Below, piece by piece: positions 46,701 to 58,589 of a DNA stretch of 64,000 nt. A program made the position numbers and the translations under genes. The notes under the pieces are model-generated. The model did no database searches and was not told the DNA's origin. It saw only the letters and a program-made list of their open reading frames with translations. How positions within the stretch are numbered: position 1 is the first letter of the stretch; the number at the start of each line of letters is the position of its first letter. The DNA is taken from the NCBI RefSeq assembly GCF_001540865.1, contig NC_033631.1, forward strand, positions 8,551,283 through 8,615,282, in the 5' to 3' direction. The DNA is from Ananas comosus (lineage: Eukaryota > Streptophyta > Magnoliopsida > Poales > Bromeliaceae).

Positions 46701-48078
46701 CTAAAAGAAATAACTAAATTCTCAGATGAGATTGTAAGGTTTGCGCCCAACTTAGGTGCACAAGAAACATTTCTCTAATTTTAACCAAATTAAAAAGGAA
46801 AAATAAAACCATAATGATCTACATTTGCATTGAGAGGGAACATATATAATGTTGGTGTACGTTTGTTATTATCAAAAAACAGTTTGTAAATAGTCTTAAT
46901 TAATTCTGTCAACGCACATATATGATGGAGATCATATATAATCATGCCATGTGTACCTCCACAAACAAAATAGAATAACACATGGGAAATTTTGCCATCA
47001 AAAGCTCCTAGAACGAAAGGGGCTTAGGACTACTTAAATCTGATATTATGTTGTTTAAAAAATTGATTTAATAGAATATAATAGCGTATCTTATGTCATT
47101 TCAAAGAGACGAAGGATTTAAAAAATATGAAGGACCCAATTGCAAAAATATTTGAAACTTAGGGTAAATTAAAACTCAAATTCAAAATTTGGAGAATTAA
47201 TGACACGCATCTCTCCCATTAGCTAACACTACACATACCTGTAACGTAGTCACGCTACGTTCGAGCTCCGCAATGTATTGGAGCTTCCTCACTCGCGACC
47301 TCTGCGCCGATTGCCTATTAGCTAAAATCCTGCAATTAATAATTCAACTCAGTTAATTAAGCATAATTCAATGAGAAACAAATTAATTACGATATTTATA
47401 TGTTAATCCTGCTAGGTGACTTGCTACGACACGAGTCTGAGGTTTTTGTGATCAAGAATAATACGATTGGTTATATAAGACTGAATTATATATTCATATG
47501 TTTTACTTGTTCTTATTCTTATTTATTATTATTATTATGATTTTGCGACAAATTTTTTTTTTTTCTTTCTTTGGTTTAAATGAGCTACATTGTGGCGTAA
47601 TTCGACCGTTGGGCTCGCTAACCTTTTGACTCTCCTGGTGTCCCTGCTCGGCCTCGCACTGGCTCTGCGCCTCTTCGCACTCGGCCGCGCCGGCCGCCGC
47701 CTTGTCGTCGCTGACGCTGTTGTGGTCCGACGGCGTCGACGGTGCTGACGACGCCGACGGAGGCGGCTGCGGCATCGGCATTGGCATCGGCATCGGCGGC
47801 GGCGGGGCCCCGGCGTCGTCGGAGAACATGGACATGAGCTGGTCGTCGTCGAGGCGGTCGAATTCGGCGGCCGGCGCCGCGGGGCCGGCCTCGAGGAATG
47901 GGCCGGAGTCGCTGACGGAGCGGCGGTGGGCCCCGCGCTTCGCGGCGGAGAAGTCGAGGAACTCATCGACCCACGAGGGCTGCAGGGTGGCCGCACTAGT
48001 AGTCGTAGCGGCGGCGGCGGGCCAGTTGAGGGAACACGTCATCATGCTGCATGGGATCTTGGGCGGAAGCTGCGCCAT
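43768..48078 (-). CDS. bZIP transcription factor, group E-like, 4 exons, apparent frameshift in exon 1
   Basis: Minus-strand exons: 48078-47623, 47329-47239, 45351-45225, 43895-43768, all with GT-AG borders. Exon 1 begins [10 protein letters not shown] and has [20 protein letters not shown] and SVSDS, the hallmark N-terminus of the AtbZIP34/61-type family. Exon 1 ends in VKR and exon 2 gives [20 protein letters not shown], the DNA-binding basic region with the N-x7-R signature. Exons 2 and 3 carry the Leu zipper ([29 protein letters not shown]). Exon 4 ends NGLLS. A nuclear DNA-binding regulator is inferred. Exon 1 is 456 nt, but the N-terminal frame and the VKR frame differ by one base, so as printed the frame breaks between SQCEAE and DTRRVKR. 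One base fewer would give about 266 residues. This may be an assembly error or a real lesion. Confidence 0.88.
45352..47238 (-). other. bZIP intron 2 (1.9 kb)
   Basis: Spliced between TTLQ and TEVSALS. It holds an A-rich homopolymer block (45416-45456), the N at 45611 and the duplicated block described separately. Confidence 0.75.
45499..45807. repeat. 112-bp exact duplication around the N at 45611
   Basis: 45499-45610 and 45696-45807 are the same over GCATGCACTGTTTCATTACT to CTAGTCTCTAAGGTAT. Poly(A)-rich sequence precedes both. Best read as two contig ends that overlap but were not merged. Confidence 0.85.
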
Positions 48079-48353
48079 AACGACGAGATAATCTTTCTCT
48101 CTCTACCTGTCTCTCTCCGCTCTAACTTTCTGAGCTATTTCTCGTTCGAACGAAAAAAAGAAAAGAATGAAAAGAATCACATGACAAGGGAAGAAGAGGA
48201 AGACAGCTTAGACACAGCTGGGTGGTGGCCGGTGGAGGGAAGAGAGGTTGGGGATTAACGGCACAGCACAAAAGTCGCAGCTGCAGTTTTTTTTAGATGT
48301 AAGTGGGGGAATCAGTGACCACGTGCAGATGTGACCGTACATCTCTCGTGCTC

Positions 48354-48359
48354 CTTATA
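48354..48359 (-). promoter_or_regulatory. Candidate TATA box of the bZIP gene
   Basis: Minus-strand CTATAAGG lies about 280 bp before the ATG at 48078, with a CACGTG (48320-48325) between them. The distance implies a long leader. Positional evidence only. Confidence 0.3.
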
Positions 48360-48367
48360 GAGCGCCC

Positions 48368-48420
<53 letters not shown>

Positions 48421-48422
48421 AT

Positions 48423-48852
48423 TAGGCTACTATACTATCTATAGTACGGGAGCTCCCGTACTATAGTGTTGTTTTCGATCTTAGGGCATTCAAATCAACG
48501 ATCCACACCGTTAAATATGATCTAGGGTATATGAAATTCTTAGAAATAAAATTTTAGTTCTTTTCAATATCGTTTACTTAGTAAATAAATTATGTCAAAA
48601 TGGACGGTGGGAATTGAATACTCTTTAAAATTTGAGCATAGGACTTTTAAATTCAAGATCAAGAATGTTAATCTTAATCTATATAGTTTAAAGAATTTTC
48701 TATCAAAATTTGAAGAAATTTAGATTCTTCTACACCGTTAAACTCCAAACTCGTCATAATAGTCTTTGAAAATTGACAATTTTGAAATAGTTTGATCATA
48801 AAGTAAACTTTGTCGAAAAAATATAAAATTTTACTTCTAGAAACTTTAAATA
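48423..48852. mobile_element. Family X MITE, left part only, cut at an N
   Basis: GGCTACTATACTATCTATAG, GTTTTCGATCTTAGGGC, ACGATCCACACCGTTAAATA and on to GAAACTTTAAATA follow the complete copy at 49462, then stop at N 48853, where its inverted right arm should begin. Confidence 0.8.
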
Positions 48853-48853
48853 N

Positions 48854-49353
48854 AAACGGTCTATAGCGACACTTTTAAATGTAGGTACATGTCAAAAAAG
48901 TGCCGCTAGCTAAAATTACCGACACTTTTAAAAGTGTTGCTATATGTGGGGTCGCTAAGTATATAGTGACAGTTAAAGAGTGTCGCTATAACCTAAAAAG
49001 TGCTGCTAATTTACCAACACTTATTTAAGCATTTAGCAACCGCCGAAACTCTATCTCGTTGGCTGCGGTGGCGGAGGAGGACGACAGGAAAGGCTTTTCG
49101 TCTAGAATTTCAATGAATTGAGTGAAGAGAGAAGAAAAGATGGTAATTGATTTTTCTTTTTTTTTTCTTTTCTGTTTGTAATCGGGCCAAATGAACTGGG
49201 TGTGGTGGGTTGAGTAGAGTAATCTTTTATTTTTAATTGGATTGGGCTTTATATTTAGGCATTAGTAAATATTTTTTAAGTTTTAGCATAAATGAAACAC
49301 TTACTCAAAAGTGTCCCAAACATGTGTCCCTATAACCTAATTCTGTTGTAGTG
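48854..49353. mobile_element. CACTA-type non-autonomous element
   Basis: The right end, read on the minus strand, is CACTACAACAGAATTAGG, the CACTA terminus. Subterminal words repeat in both directions: AGCGACACTTTT, GTGCCGC, GTGTCGCTATAACC. A GC-rich GGTGGCGGAGGAGG patch sits in the middle. The left CACTA tip is missing at the N. It lies against a family Y remnant (49354-49440). Confidence 0.75.
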
Positions 49354-49461
49354 TGAAAATGATCCAAAGGGTAGATCCAACGGCAGAAAACTTGGTAGCA
49401 CTAAATACTTCGTGCTATTAATAACATAGTAGCCGGACTCTACATATATATATATATAGAA

Positions 49462-49998
49462 TTAGGCTACTAGACTATCTATAGAACCGGAGCCCCAGTA
49501 CTATAGTCTTGTTTTCGATTTTAGAGTATTCAAATTAACGATCCACACCGTTAAATATGATTTAGGATATATGAAGTTCTTAGGAATAAAATTTTAGTTT
49601 TTTTCGACATCGTTTACTTAGTAAATAAAATTATGTCAAAATAGAAGGTGGAAATTGAATAATTTTTAAAATTTGAGTATAGGACTTTTAAATTCAAGAT
49701 CAAGAATATTAACCTTAATCTAGATAGTTTAAAATATTTTCTATCAAAATTTGAAAAAATTTAGATTCTTCTACACCGTTAAACTCCAAACTCGCCATAG
49801 TAGCCATTGAAAATTGACAATTTTGAAATGGTTTGATCATAAAGTAAACTATGTCGAAAAAATACAAAATTTTATTTCTAAAAACTTTAAATACTCTAGA
49901 TCAGTTTTAACGGTGTGGATCGTTGATTTGAATACCCTAAAATCGAAAACGAGACTATAGTACCTGAGCTCCGGTACTATAGATAGTACAGAAGACTA
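49462..49998. mobile_element. Family X foldback MITE, complete
   Basis: Left GGCTACTAGACTATCTATAG with ACGATCCACACCGTTAAATA; right inverted TTTTAACGGTGTGGATCG, ACCTGAGCTCCGGTACTATA, GATAGTACAG. Arms of about 130 bp can fold on each other. TA-rich on both sides. Confidence 0.85.
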
Positions 49999-50030
49999 GC
50001 TATATATATAGAGAGAGAGAGAGGGAGAGA

Positions 50031-50567
50031 GTAAGGCTACTATGCTTCTGTAAATACGGAGTCTTCCGTGCTTTCAGATCATTTTTCATGTTGCGACTTT
50101 CGAATCGTCGATCGGCTCCGTTAAACTTGATCTAGAGTATTTGAAGTACCTAGAAAATAAACTATACGATTTTTCGATATTATTTGTCTAGTGAACGAAG
50201 GGGTTCAAAATCAACGGCTGAAAATAAAAATCTTACAAAACGTAATAATATGACATTAAAATTTTAGATCAAAGATATTGATCTTGTTTTATATAGTATA
50301 AAGAATTTTCTATCAAAATTTCACGGGATTTGAATATTTCTACACCATTAAACTTGCAAACGGCTCACTACGGCCATTAAAATTATTGATTTTGAGCCCC
50401 TTCGATCACTAGGCAAATAATATCGAAAAATCATAAAATTTATTTTCTAGATACTTCAAATACTCTAGATCAAGTTTAACGGAGCCGATCGACGATTCGA
50501 AAGTCGCAACATCGAAAACGATCTGAAAGCACGGAAGGCTCCGTGCTTCCAAAAGCATAGTAGCCTC
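50031..50567. mobile_element. Family X foldback MITE, subfamily with TCGATCGGCTCC arms
   Basis: Left AAGGCTACTATGCTTCTG, TTTCGAATCGTCGATCGGCT, TTGATCTAGAGTATTTGAAG; right inverted CTTCAAATACTCTAGATCAA, GCCGATCGACGATTCGAAAG, CATAGTAGCCT. The arms are almost perfect inverted repeats. Confidence 0.88.
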
Positions 50568-50574
50568 ATATATA

Positions 50575-50812
50575 GTAGAGTTACTATGCTATTGGAAGCA
50601 TAGGGGATTTAGTGCTTCTGACTTTTTGGCTCTTAGATCAACTTCTTTGATCATTTCTAACCTTTGGATTAATACACCACTCAACCCTAGGGGTACTACT
50701 AAACCCTAGGAGGGACCGCAATCATCTCAACCGTATATTTCTTGATCTAAGGATCAGAAAGTTGGAAGTATAAAACCCTCTATACTTCCAATAGCATAGT
50801 AGCTCTACTACA
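50575..50812. mobile_element. Family Y MITE
   Basis: AGAGTTACTATGCTATTGG to CCAATAGCATAGTAGCTCT are inverted ends. The core CAACCCTAGGGGTAC and CTCAACCGTATATTTCTTG match family Y. Confidence 0.85.
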
Positions 50813-51601
50813 CTATATATATATATGAACAAACTATCCTTTTTATCATTTGTTGTGAAGACGAGGAGCACATGCTGTTGGCTTAAATGGGCTAGCATCC
50901 TGCCCTGTGGCAGGAGGCCATGTGGGCCAAGTCATGTTCGAAATGGCGTGAGGCTGGGTGGGCCGAGTCATGTTCGAAGTGGCGTGAGGTTGGTTGAACC
51001 GAGTCACAATCGAGACCCGTGGGCTCTATATCTGTACGCTTTAAGTGAATTGGTTGCATATTTCTAACAGCTCGAATTTTTGGGATTAATGGTTAGCGCT
51101 AACGATCCGACGCATGCATGTGTTGCAAATTCTGGTCTAGTTGAGTTACATATATATACAGAGGCTCGAGAGCAAAGTAAATGCGCAGAAGTGGTGATTA
51201 AGTTTAACAATGAGGCCCATTTAGGGCTTTTAATATTTTATCTTCCAATACTGTAAAATTATAATGACAATCCCCGCAAAAGATACATGCAAACAAACTT
51301 CATCCTGAGATTGGAAGTGCCTCTGATGGAGAGAATAATTGAAAGCGTTTTTTAAAGTTTGTGAGAGTAGGCTTGAAAATATTTTGTTACGAATTAAAAT
51401 TTGTTAATATCATTTTTCGGGATTGTTTACTTGTAGATCGATCTATTTGGTGAACCCTTTGGTTTCAATAGGTTTTGGGTTAATTATATTCACATAGCAT
51501 TAAAATTTTCCTCCTATTCTTTTACCTCTCCTACTAGTTTAATTAAATGGCATGGTTAACTTTATCTCCATTAGGATAAATATAATTTACTGTTGTACTA
51601 C
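50813..51601. other. Spacer with a short direct repeat
   Basis: At 50927-51010 a ~36-bp unit containing GTCATGTTCGAAATGGCGTG appears twice, with a partial third copy. No gene. The 80-codon frame over it has no recognised domain. Confidence 0.5.
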
Positions 51602-52670
51602 ATATTTATACACATAATAAATTAATACGATACTGTTTTATTATATATATATAATAAATTAATATAATCTGTAATTTTTTTATTTTTTTATCATTAGACA
51701 TGATTTTTTTATTTTTTTATTTTAAATTTTTTTATTCTTATATTATTTTTTTTATAATTTTTGTAGTCTTATTGAAAAAATAAAAAAACATATCACTACT
51801 TACGTTCTCCTCAACTAATTCTTTTATTTGGTGCAATAGCATTAGGTCACTTCCAAATACCAAGTGAATATATGTTTTCAATAAGCATATCAGAACAGAG
51901 AAACTATAGCATTTCCAGTAACCATCTAAGAGTCCCTTTGTTACTAAGGCTTCATAGAATTATAGCACTTGAAGCTAGTTTTAGCTTAAAAATGTATAGA
52001 ACTTATCTGATCAACTATCCAGCCTTTTAAAATTTTGATGTTGACACATAATCTTTCAATTTATTTGATTTGAATTAGTGAATAGCACTTTAATTCAAAA
52101 TTTGACAGCGTCATTTATCTTTACAAATTTAATTATAGTNATATTTATACACATAATAAATTAATACGATACTGTTTTATTATATATATATAATAAATTA
52201 ATATAATCTGTAATTTTTTTATTTTTTTATCATTAGACATGATTTTTTTATTTTAAATTTTTTTATTCTTATATTATTTTTTTTATAATTTTTGTAGTCT
52301 TATTGAAAAATAAAAAAACATATCACTACTTACGTTCTCCTCAACTAATTCTTTTATTTGGTGCAATAGCATTAGGTCACTTCCAAATACCAAGTGAATA
52401 TATGTTTTCAATATGCATATCAGAACAGAGAAACTATAGCATTTCCAGTAACCATCTAAGAGTCCCTTTGTTATTGAGGCTTCATAGAATTATTATAGCA
52501 CTTGAAGCTACTTTTAGCTTAAAAACGTATAGAACTTATCCGATCGTCTATCCAGCCTTTTAAAATTTTAATGTTGACACATAATCTTTCAATTTATTTG
52601 ATTTGAATTAGTGAATAGCATTTTAATTCAGAATTTGACAGCGTCATTTATCTTTACAAATTTAATTATA
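51602..52670. repeat. ~530-bp duplication flanking the N at 52140
   Basis: 51602-52138 and 52141-52670 run in parallel (ATATTTATACACATAATAAA to TTTGACAGCGTCATTTATC) with scattered single-base and short indel differences. The pattern fits two haplotypes or overlapping contigs placed end to end. Confidence 0.85.
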
Positions 52671-52842
52671 ATATTTCATGCAATTCTTATAACTATAAAT
52701 TTATTAAAGTTAGTAATTAATTAAAATTTTAAATTTTACTCAAATAGATTGAAAGGTTGAATAGTAAAATCAAAATTTTGAAAGGTTGGATAATTAGGTC
52801 AAAATGGTCAATAATTCACGTAAACGCTGTACATTTTTACCC
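52510..52842. mobile_element. MITE, family Z
   Basis: Inverted CTTTTAAAATTTTAATG and AAAATTTTGAAAGG with CAATTTATTTGATTTGAATT and AATAGATTGAAAGGTTG. Relative of 9547-9882. A partial second copy (about 51985-52138) arises from the duplication. Confidence 0.6.
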
Positions 52843-53629
52843 TATTTTTTTTAATTTGTTCTTTGAACTTTCAACATCAACAAAGAGACCTTGAACTCAA
52901 TAGTTTCCCTTTAGTCCCGAGCTCTTTTAGAAAGCAAATTATTGCAGACACTTATATATATAGTACTGAAGTTTTGAATTTTGAATGTCGAATTTAAAAG
53001 ATTGAGAACAAAAAGATTACAGAAACTAATATTGCAATTTTTCCAATCTTGGTGAAAGGATAAAACTGAATCCATGAAGAGACAAAATTAATGCAAGACC
53101 TTGAATTACAAGGTAGTACAGTGGAAATACTATCATGTGAGACCTTTAATGTTATTTCCAAATGGAAAAGGACATAATATTGGTGAGGAATGCTTTAAAT
53201 AATGTGATACAATCAATTTATCCAAAAGAGTTAAGCTATAACGTTAAATAATTCAAAATTATTTTCTTCAAAAGTTTAAACTCGTAAAGAATGGTATTTT
53301 TATTTTTATTTTTATATTTAATGCTCATCCTCACATCTGAGCTCGAGACTTTTTTATAGTCACATGATATGAATTTCAATTAAATGAAAGAATATGATTT
53401 TGGAGAACATGGCTTAAGTTTTTGGAGAAAACAAGTGTTTCGCATAATTTAAGATACAAGATAATTAATGATGTTTTAATATTCATATTGATAATATGTT
53501 AAACAATGTGAAACAATAGAAGAAAATGATATTTTTAATATTTATATTGAAAAAATATTAAATAATGTGAAATAATGGATATTCCCAAAAACTTAAGCTA
53601 CCAAGAAATAATATTTTTAATATTATTAT
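52843..53629. other. AT-rich spacer
   Basis: No gene. Around 53220-53600 there are repeated phrases (TTAAATAATGTGA, AAAACTTAAGCTA) and a CCTCACATCTGAGCTCGAG that could be relics of a miniature LTR element, too decayed to delimit. Confidence 0.35.
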
Positions 53630-54014
53630 ATATATATATATAGTATATATTATATATATATATATATAATATATATATATATATATTATATATATTATAG
53701 TATTATATATATATATAAAGTAAGAGTTAGTTATGCTATCGGAAGTAAAAATAGTTGGTGCTTCCGATTTTTTAGGACCCTTAGATCAACTTCTCATTAT
53801 AATTTCTAAACTTATTGATTATATTATTAACCAATGGGGACCACTTAACCTAGGGGGACCACTCAAATCTAAGGGGGGCACGTATTATCCAACCATATGA
53901 ATCTTTGATTCCAAGGGCTAAAAATCAGAAGCACAACTCTTTATGCTTCCGATAGCATAATAGCTCTACAATATATATATATATATATGTATTATATATA
54001 ATATATATATATAC

Positions 54015-54055
<41 letters not shown>

Positions 54056-54061
54056 ATATTA
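53630..54061. repeat. (TA)n-rich block enclosing a family Y MITE
   Basis: Imperfect TA tracts at 53630-53720 and 53968-54061 surround a MITE at 53722-53967. Confidence 0.85.
53722..53967. mobile_element. Family Y MITE between TA tracts
   Basis: AGAGTTAGTTATGCTATCGG and CCGATAGCATAATAGCTCT are inverted ends. The core GACCACTTAACCTAGGGGG is typical of the family. Confidence 0.85.
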
Positions 54062-54150
54062 TCTCTTAAATAACCGAAATAACTAATTTCTTGAGAAGTT
54101 TAAACTACTCGATAAAAATATGTTTAATAAATTTATATTCAAGGGATTAA

Positions 54151-55646
54151 GGGCCTCATTTGGCTCGGGGTTAAAGTGAGAACAACGAAAGTTATTCCTG
54201 CTATTCCACCAGGCAGGATATATTTTGGTAAGGATAAAATAATTCAGTCAAACCTTGCTATTTTCGATTAATCCAGAATAGTTTGGGATAAATAATTCCA
54301 CCCTTTTAGTGGATGATTGCTATTACAAGACTTAATTTCAAGCTTATTTACTGAATTAAAATAAATTATATGGACATGATATATATATTACATCTTATAA
54401 TAAATTATTTTTATTGTAAAAATTATTATATGTATTATATTAATACATATTAATATTATTTGTACTTAAATATTATAATAAATTTTAATTAAATATGTTA
54501 CTAAATTATTTTTATTAAATTTGTGTTTAAGTGGAATTTGAAAAAAAAAAAAGTATTATATTTCAAATATTTTTTACATAGCACATAAAGGTGTCCAAAA
54601 TATCCGATATCCCATACCCGACCCGGACCCTATCCGGACCCGAACCGAACCCGATAAAAAATGAGTAATATACGGATAAAAAAAATTACCCATTAAAGTT
54701 TCGGGTATGGGTCCGGATATTTTATACCCATACTCGATTTGGACCCGACCCAAACCTAACTTTTAAATGGGTAGGGTCCGGAATAGTTTTCAAATCCGGA
54801 CCTGGACCCGGACCCGATGAAATATCCGATAGTAAATAAAAAAAAAAAAAACTTTTGAAGTTGAAGAATCAATTTTAATATGACTTATAGATGTTGAGTC
54901 ACTACGTATTTTCATCCTAATGAAACCCTAGCCGTCTCTTTTACTCATTACTTTTTTCTAATTTTTTTACTCTTTGTTTTCTACTTCTTTTTTTCATTTC
55001 ATTTCCGTCAACAATATTTCATTGTCATCATCATCATCAGTGTCATCATCATCATCAGCGACAATATTTCTTTTGAATGAATTTTATTGGACGGTAAAAC
55101 TTATTAGAATGCGAGTATTTTTATGGTGGGCTTTATAGTTTGTCTATTGACTATTTAATAAAGTTTATAAAAAAAATATATTTATACGGATATTCGTATC
55201 CGATCTAGACCCGATCCATATCCGGTCTTGAACGGGTAGTATACGGGTAGTCACTACCCAGACCCGCTCAAATAGACCCGATGGGTATATTAGTAATTTT
55301 AGTACCCAGATCCGAACCCGACACGAAATTAAATGGGTAGGGTATATATATTTTTTGTAATCATTTCTTTTTAGGGTATGGGTATAGTATATTAATTATC
55401 CGGACCCGACCCGGTCCACGGACATCTTTAATAGCACATTATATTATATAATATAATTTATTGCAAACTATTAATCATATTTTATATTAAATTCAATAGT
55501 CACTTTTTTTTTTTTACTTTTTCACTATTCTATAAAATTAACCAAACATAATTTTAATCTTGTTAACTATACCAAAATGATAAACTATTTGGAAAGGAAA
55601 AGATCATTTTAATGCTCGTTATTTTCGAATCAAACAAAACGGGCCC
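54151..55646. mobile_element. Harbinger/hAT-type MITE hosting a hAT element
   Basis: Left GGGCCTCATTTGGCTCGGGG and right TCGAATCAAACAAAACGGGC are inverted relatives. The flanks TAA and TGA are an imperfect 3-bp match. The guest is at 54586-55430. Confidence 0.55.
54586..55430. mobile_element. hAT-type element with 8-bp target duplication
   Basis: Starts TAAAGGTGTCC and ends GGACATCTTTA, with the exact duplication ATAGCACA at 54578-54585 and 55431-55438. The arms are crowded with CCCGACCCGGACC words in both orientations, a word-repeat style also seen in the 25.5-kb hAT element. Confidence 0.92.
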
Positions 55647-55730
55647 TGAGACAATAAATGTGTTGTGGGAATTTAAGGAAATGAAAAAAAAAAGAAAAAG
55701 AAAAAAATGAGCTGTCCAAAGAGAGTACGA

Positions 55731-55734
<4 letters not shown>

Positions 55735-55795
<61 letters not shown>
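55735..55795. repeat. (GA)n microsatellite
   Basis: About 60 bases of GA with one GG interruption. A shorter (TC)n lies at 55925-55946. Ser-Leu repeat frames on the minus strand are artefacts. Confidence 0.95.
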
Positions 55796-55799
55796 TGGA

Positions 55800-58586
55800 G
55801 AGGATGGGGTTGAGATTTGAATCATGCACTGCCATGTGCAGTGTTCGCTTGCCCACGCTTTGTCTCTCCACGCTATCACATGCAGTCATGCTACTCTTGT
55901 GTCTCCTCCCCTTTCCCTTTCCATTCTCTCTCTCTCTCTCTCTCTAATATATTCCCTTTTTCTTTTTTTCCTTTCCTTTTTCTTTTCTTTTTTTGGATAA
56001 TTGTCTATGTATCTATCAAAATTTTTGAAATATTTTATTTATTCATACTTTTTTTATTTCAAATATGCATCTTATATGTTTCTCCGTTATTCGAAAATAC
56101 TCCTTCTATTAGTATTCGTTAAGTCATTTCGAATTAAATCTGAATTAAATTTCTATCATAGTGAAAAAAATAATAAAATACCTGTTTTACTCCTATAAAA
56201 CTTACAAATAAAAAAAGATTGTTAAGGATAGAAGGATATATTTGAAGGAACAAAGTGTCAGAATATTTGTCTTGCCCCTAACTTAAGGACCAATTAAAAA
56301 AAATTGATAATAGTAAAAAAAGTATAGTTAAAAAGGTAAAATTATAATTTCATAAAAATAACGTTGTTCCTGATAGCTTACTATCAGAATTTAATTTTAA
56401 GAATATATTTAAAACTTTTAAAATCTTAAATAAAAATTTTTAATATTAGTCTTCTAAAAAGAATAAATAAGAAAATGGGAAACTTCTCAGTATATATAAG
56501 ATTCCTTTTTTTGTGCGTTGATGTGAGATCATTTTTTTCTATCTTGTCCGTGCAGCTTCTTGGCGCTTTGTGTAGTAATAAGGTGTCGGGTGTCCTTTTC
56601 GGCCTATTGCTTTTGCCTCCACCGGTGGAGGAGTGGGATTTGCTAAGGAGGTTTCAACATGGAATAAAGAGGAACAGTAAGGACTATTTTGTAGATTTTT
56701 TTGGGTGTTTTGGTAGATTTGAAAAGAATACTGGTCTGGTAAAGTTTAGGAGACAAAGTGGTACGTACGGTCTCACATATTATTTCGTCATTCGGTAAAA
56801 TTTCACTTACATTCTGCAATTTGTTAGCCTCTTCTGATTAAAAAAAATTCGGAGCCTAGTCTCGTACCATGTTAGCTTGAAAATTAATATTATTGCGAGA
56901 CTTCATAGAACGTATCTTTCCATACAGTCTGCTAAAATAACTGAAAGATAGAAATGATGCACAAAGTGAAACTGTTTTATCTGCCATTTATAAAATAATG
57001 ATAGATAAGAATCATAAGATGATCTTATGTTGAAGATATTTCCCCACCGGTCTTAACTAGGACTGGATTAAGGTTGGTTGTTGCACTTCATAACATCAAA
57101 GTAGGCTTCATAATAGCAATTTGCAAACTCTCTAAACAACCATGTGGATGTGGCACACAATACTGTTCTAGTCCTGTAGCAAATTTACTCTCCTTTTTAG
57201 GCCTACACATTCCTCTTTTACAGCTCACACAAACCACAAACATATCAGAGCAAAAAGGATTTAACGCTGCAGTACTTTGGTGCAACAGTGCCAGAACAGT
57301 ACTTGGGTACAAAGGTATCGTTTGCTTTTCAGTGCATGTGATATATACAGCCGATAATATACAGCCGATAAGAATGAAAAGGAGAGGGAAAAAAATAGAG
57401 AGGAGAGAGAGATAAATAAGAGGAGCTGAGAGGAGTAAAAACAGGAACAAAATTCTTAACAACATATATAGTAGTTTCCTGATTATAAAAGAAAGCTTAA
57501 AAGCCTACATATAGACTCTTTACACTAATCCAACACCTAAAAATTAGAAATCTTTTGAAAACACTAGATTCGATCTAATCTATACTAGCCTAATTATTGA
57601 TTTATTTCCAATCAACTGGCTAAAATAAACACCAAAAATATAAGAAATCAAATGACGTGATCCCGGCCTGGATTGAAGTGCATCATTAACCCTTTATGCA
57701 GCTTCTAAATTTGAGGTTTGATACTTCCATGTAAGGATTTAGGTATTGTGACACGGAGGTACTGGTATATGCTGATCATAAAAAATATATGTATACCAAC
57801 AAATTTTTCCAACCTTTGTTTTTTTTTTTTGCACCTATATATTCTAGTTGCTTAATTGTATATCTTTATCAAACGTTTTTATACTTTATTGAGATGGCTA
57901 TTTACTAATTTCAAAGAAAAAAAGTTTTAAACTACACACCCGCATGAGGGCCGTACCATGCGGATACTTTGTTGATACGATATGGCACAATATGCATGCA
58001 CCATATTGATGAAAACTTAAATCCTTACTTCTATGTCACCTTACTAACTGCCTATGGACATAAAGTAAGACAACAAGAATTTCCAAATGACTTAATATGT
58101 GGAATCCTAGATGATTTGTATACTGAGAGTATGTTTGGTTCATGATTAGAATGAGAATGAGAAATGAAATTAGTTTGAACTAAAATGGCAAAGGGAATGA
58201 AAAATCATTCAAAATTGTTTGGTGCGTCAAATTAGAGACACAAATTGTGTAGCTAATAATAGCCATCATAGCAACCAATGTTTTTTTTGCTCACAAAGGG
58301 ATTTCCTGCTGTTCAAAGAACTACCTGATAAGTTATACATTAAAAAAAAAAACCAGAATAAAGAAGCAGATCTTGTAGTCTGCTGCTAAATGCAACATAC
58401 CAGCAATATATTGCCAGCTTCCCAGTCACTACCAAGTTAATAGCATCAAGATTTCTGGAATCCTAAGGAAAAGTAGTTTTCTAGCAAAGACACAGAGTAT
58501 TCCTGTACCATCTGCAATTCCCTGGGTTCATATAAATCATCATGAATATATTCAAACAATATGCACAAAGAAGTTGCTCTCATGAC
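55800..58586. other. Intergenic region, no gene confirmed
   Basis: A 107-codon plus frame at 56475-56798 has somewhat higher GC (PPPVEEWDLLRRFQHGI) and could be an exon or a captured fragment. I see no splice pattern or domain to support it. Remaining frames are T-rich noise. Confidence 0.3.
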
Positions 58587-58589
58587 TAA

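Noticed and set aside
47702..48258. Plus-strand frames (129 and 110 codons) over bZIP exon 1
   Set aside because: Shadows of the GC-rich bZIP coding exon on the other strand.
55563..55889. Ser-Leu repeat proteins on the minus strand
   Set aside because: They translate the (GA)n microsatellite.
56475..56798. 107-codon frame as a gene
   Set aside because: No domain, no convincing start context and no splice partners. Kept only as a possibility in the spacer entry.
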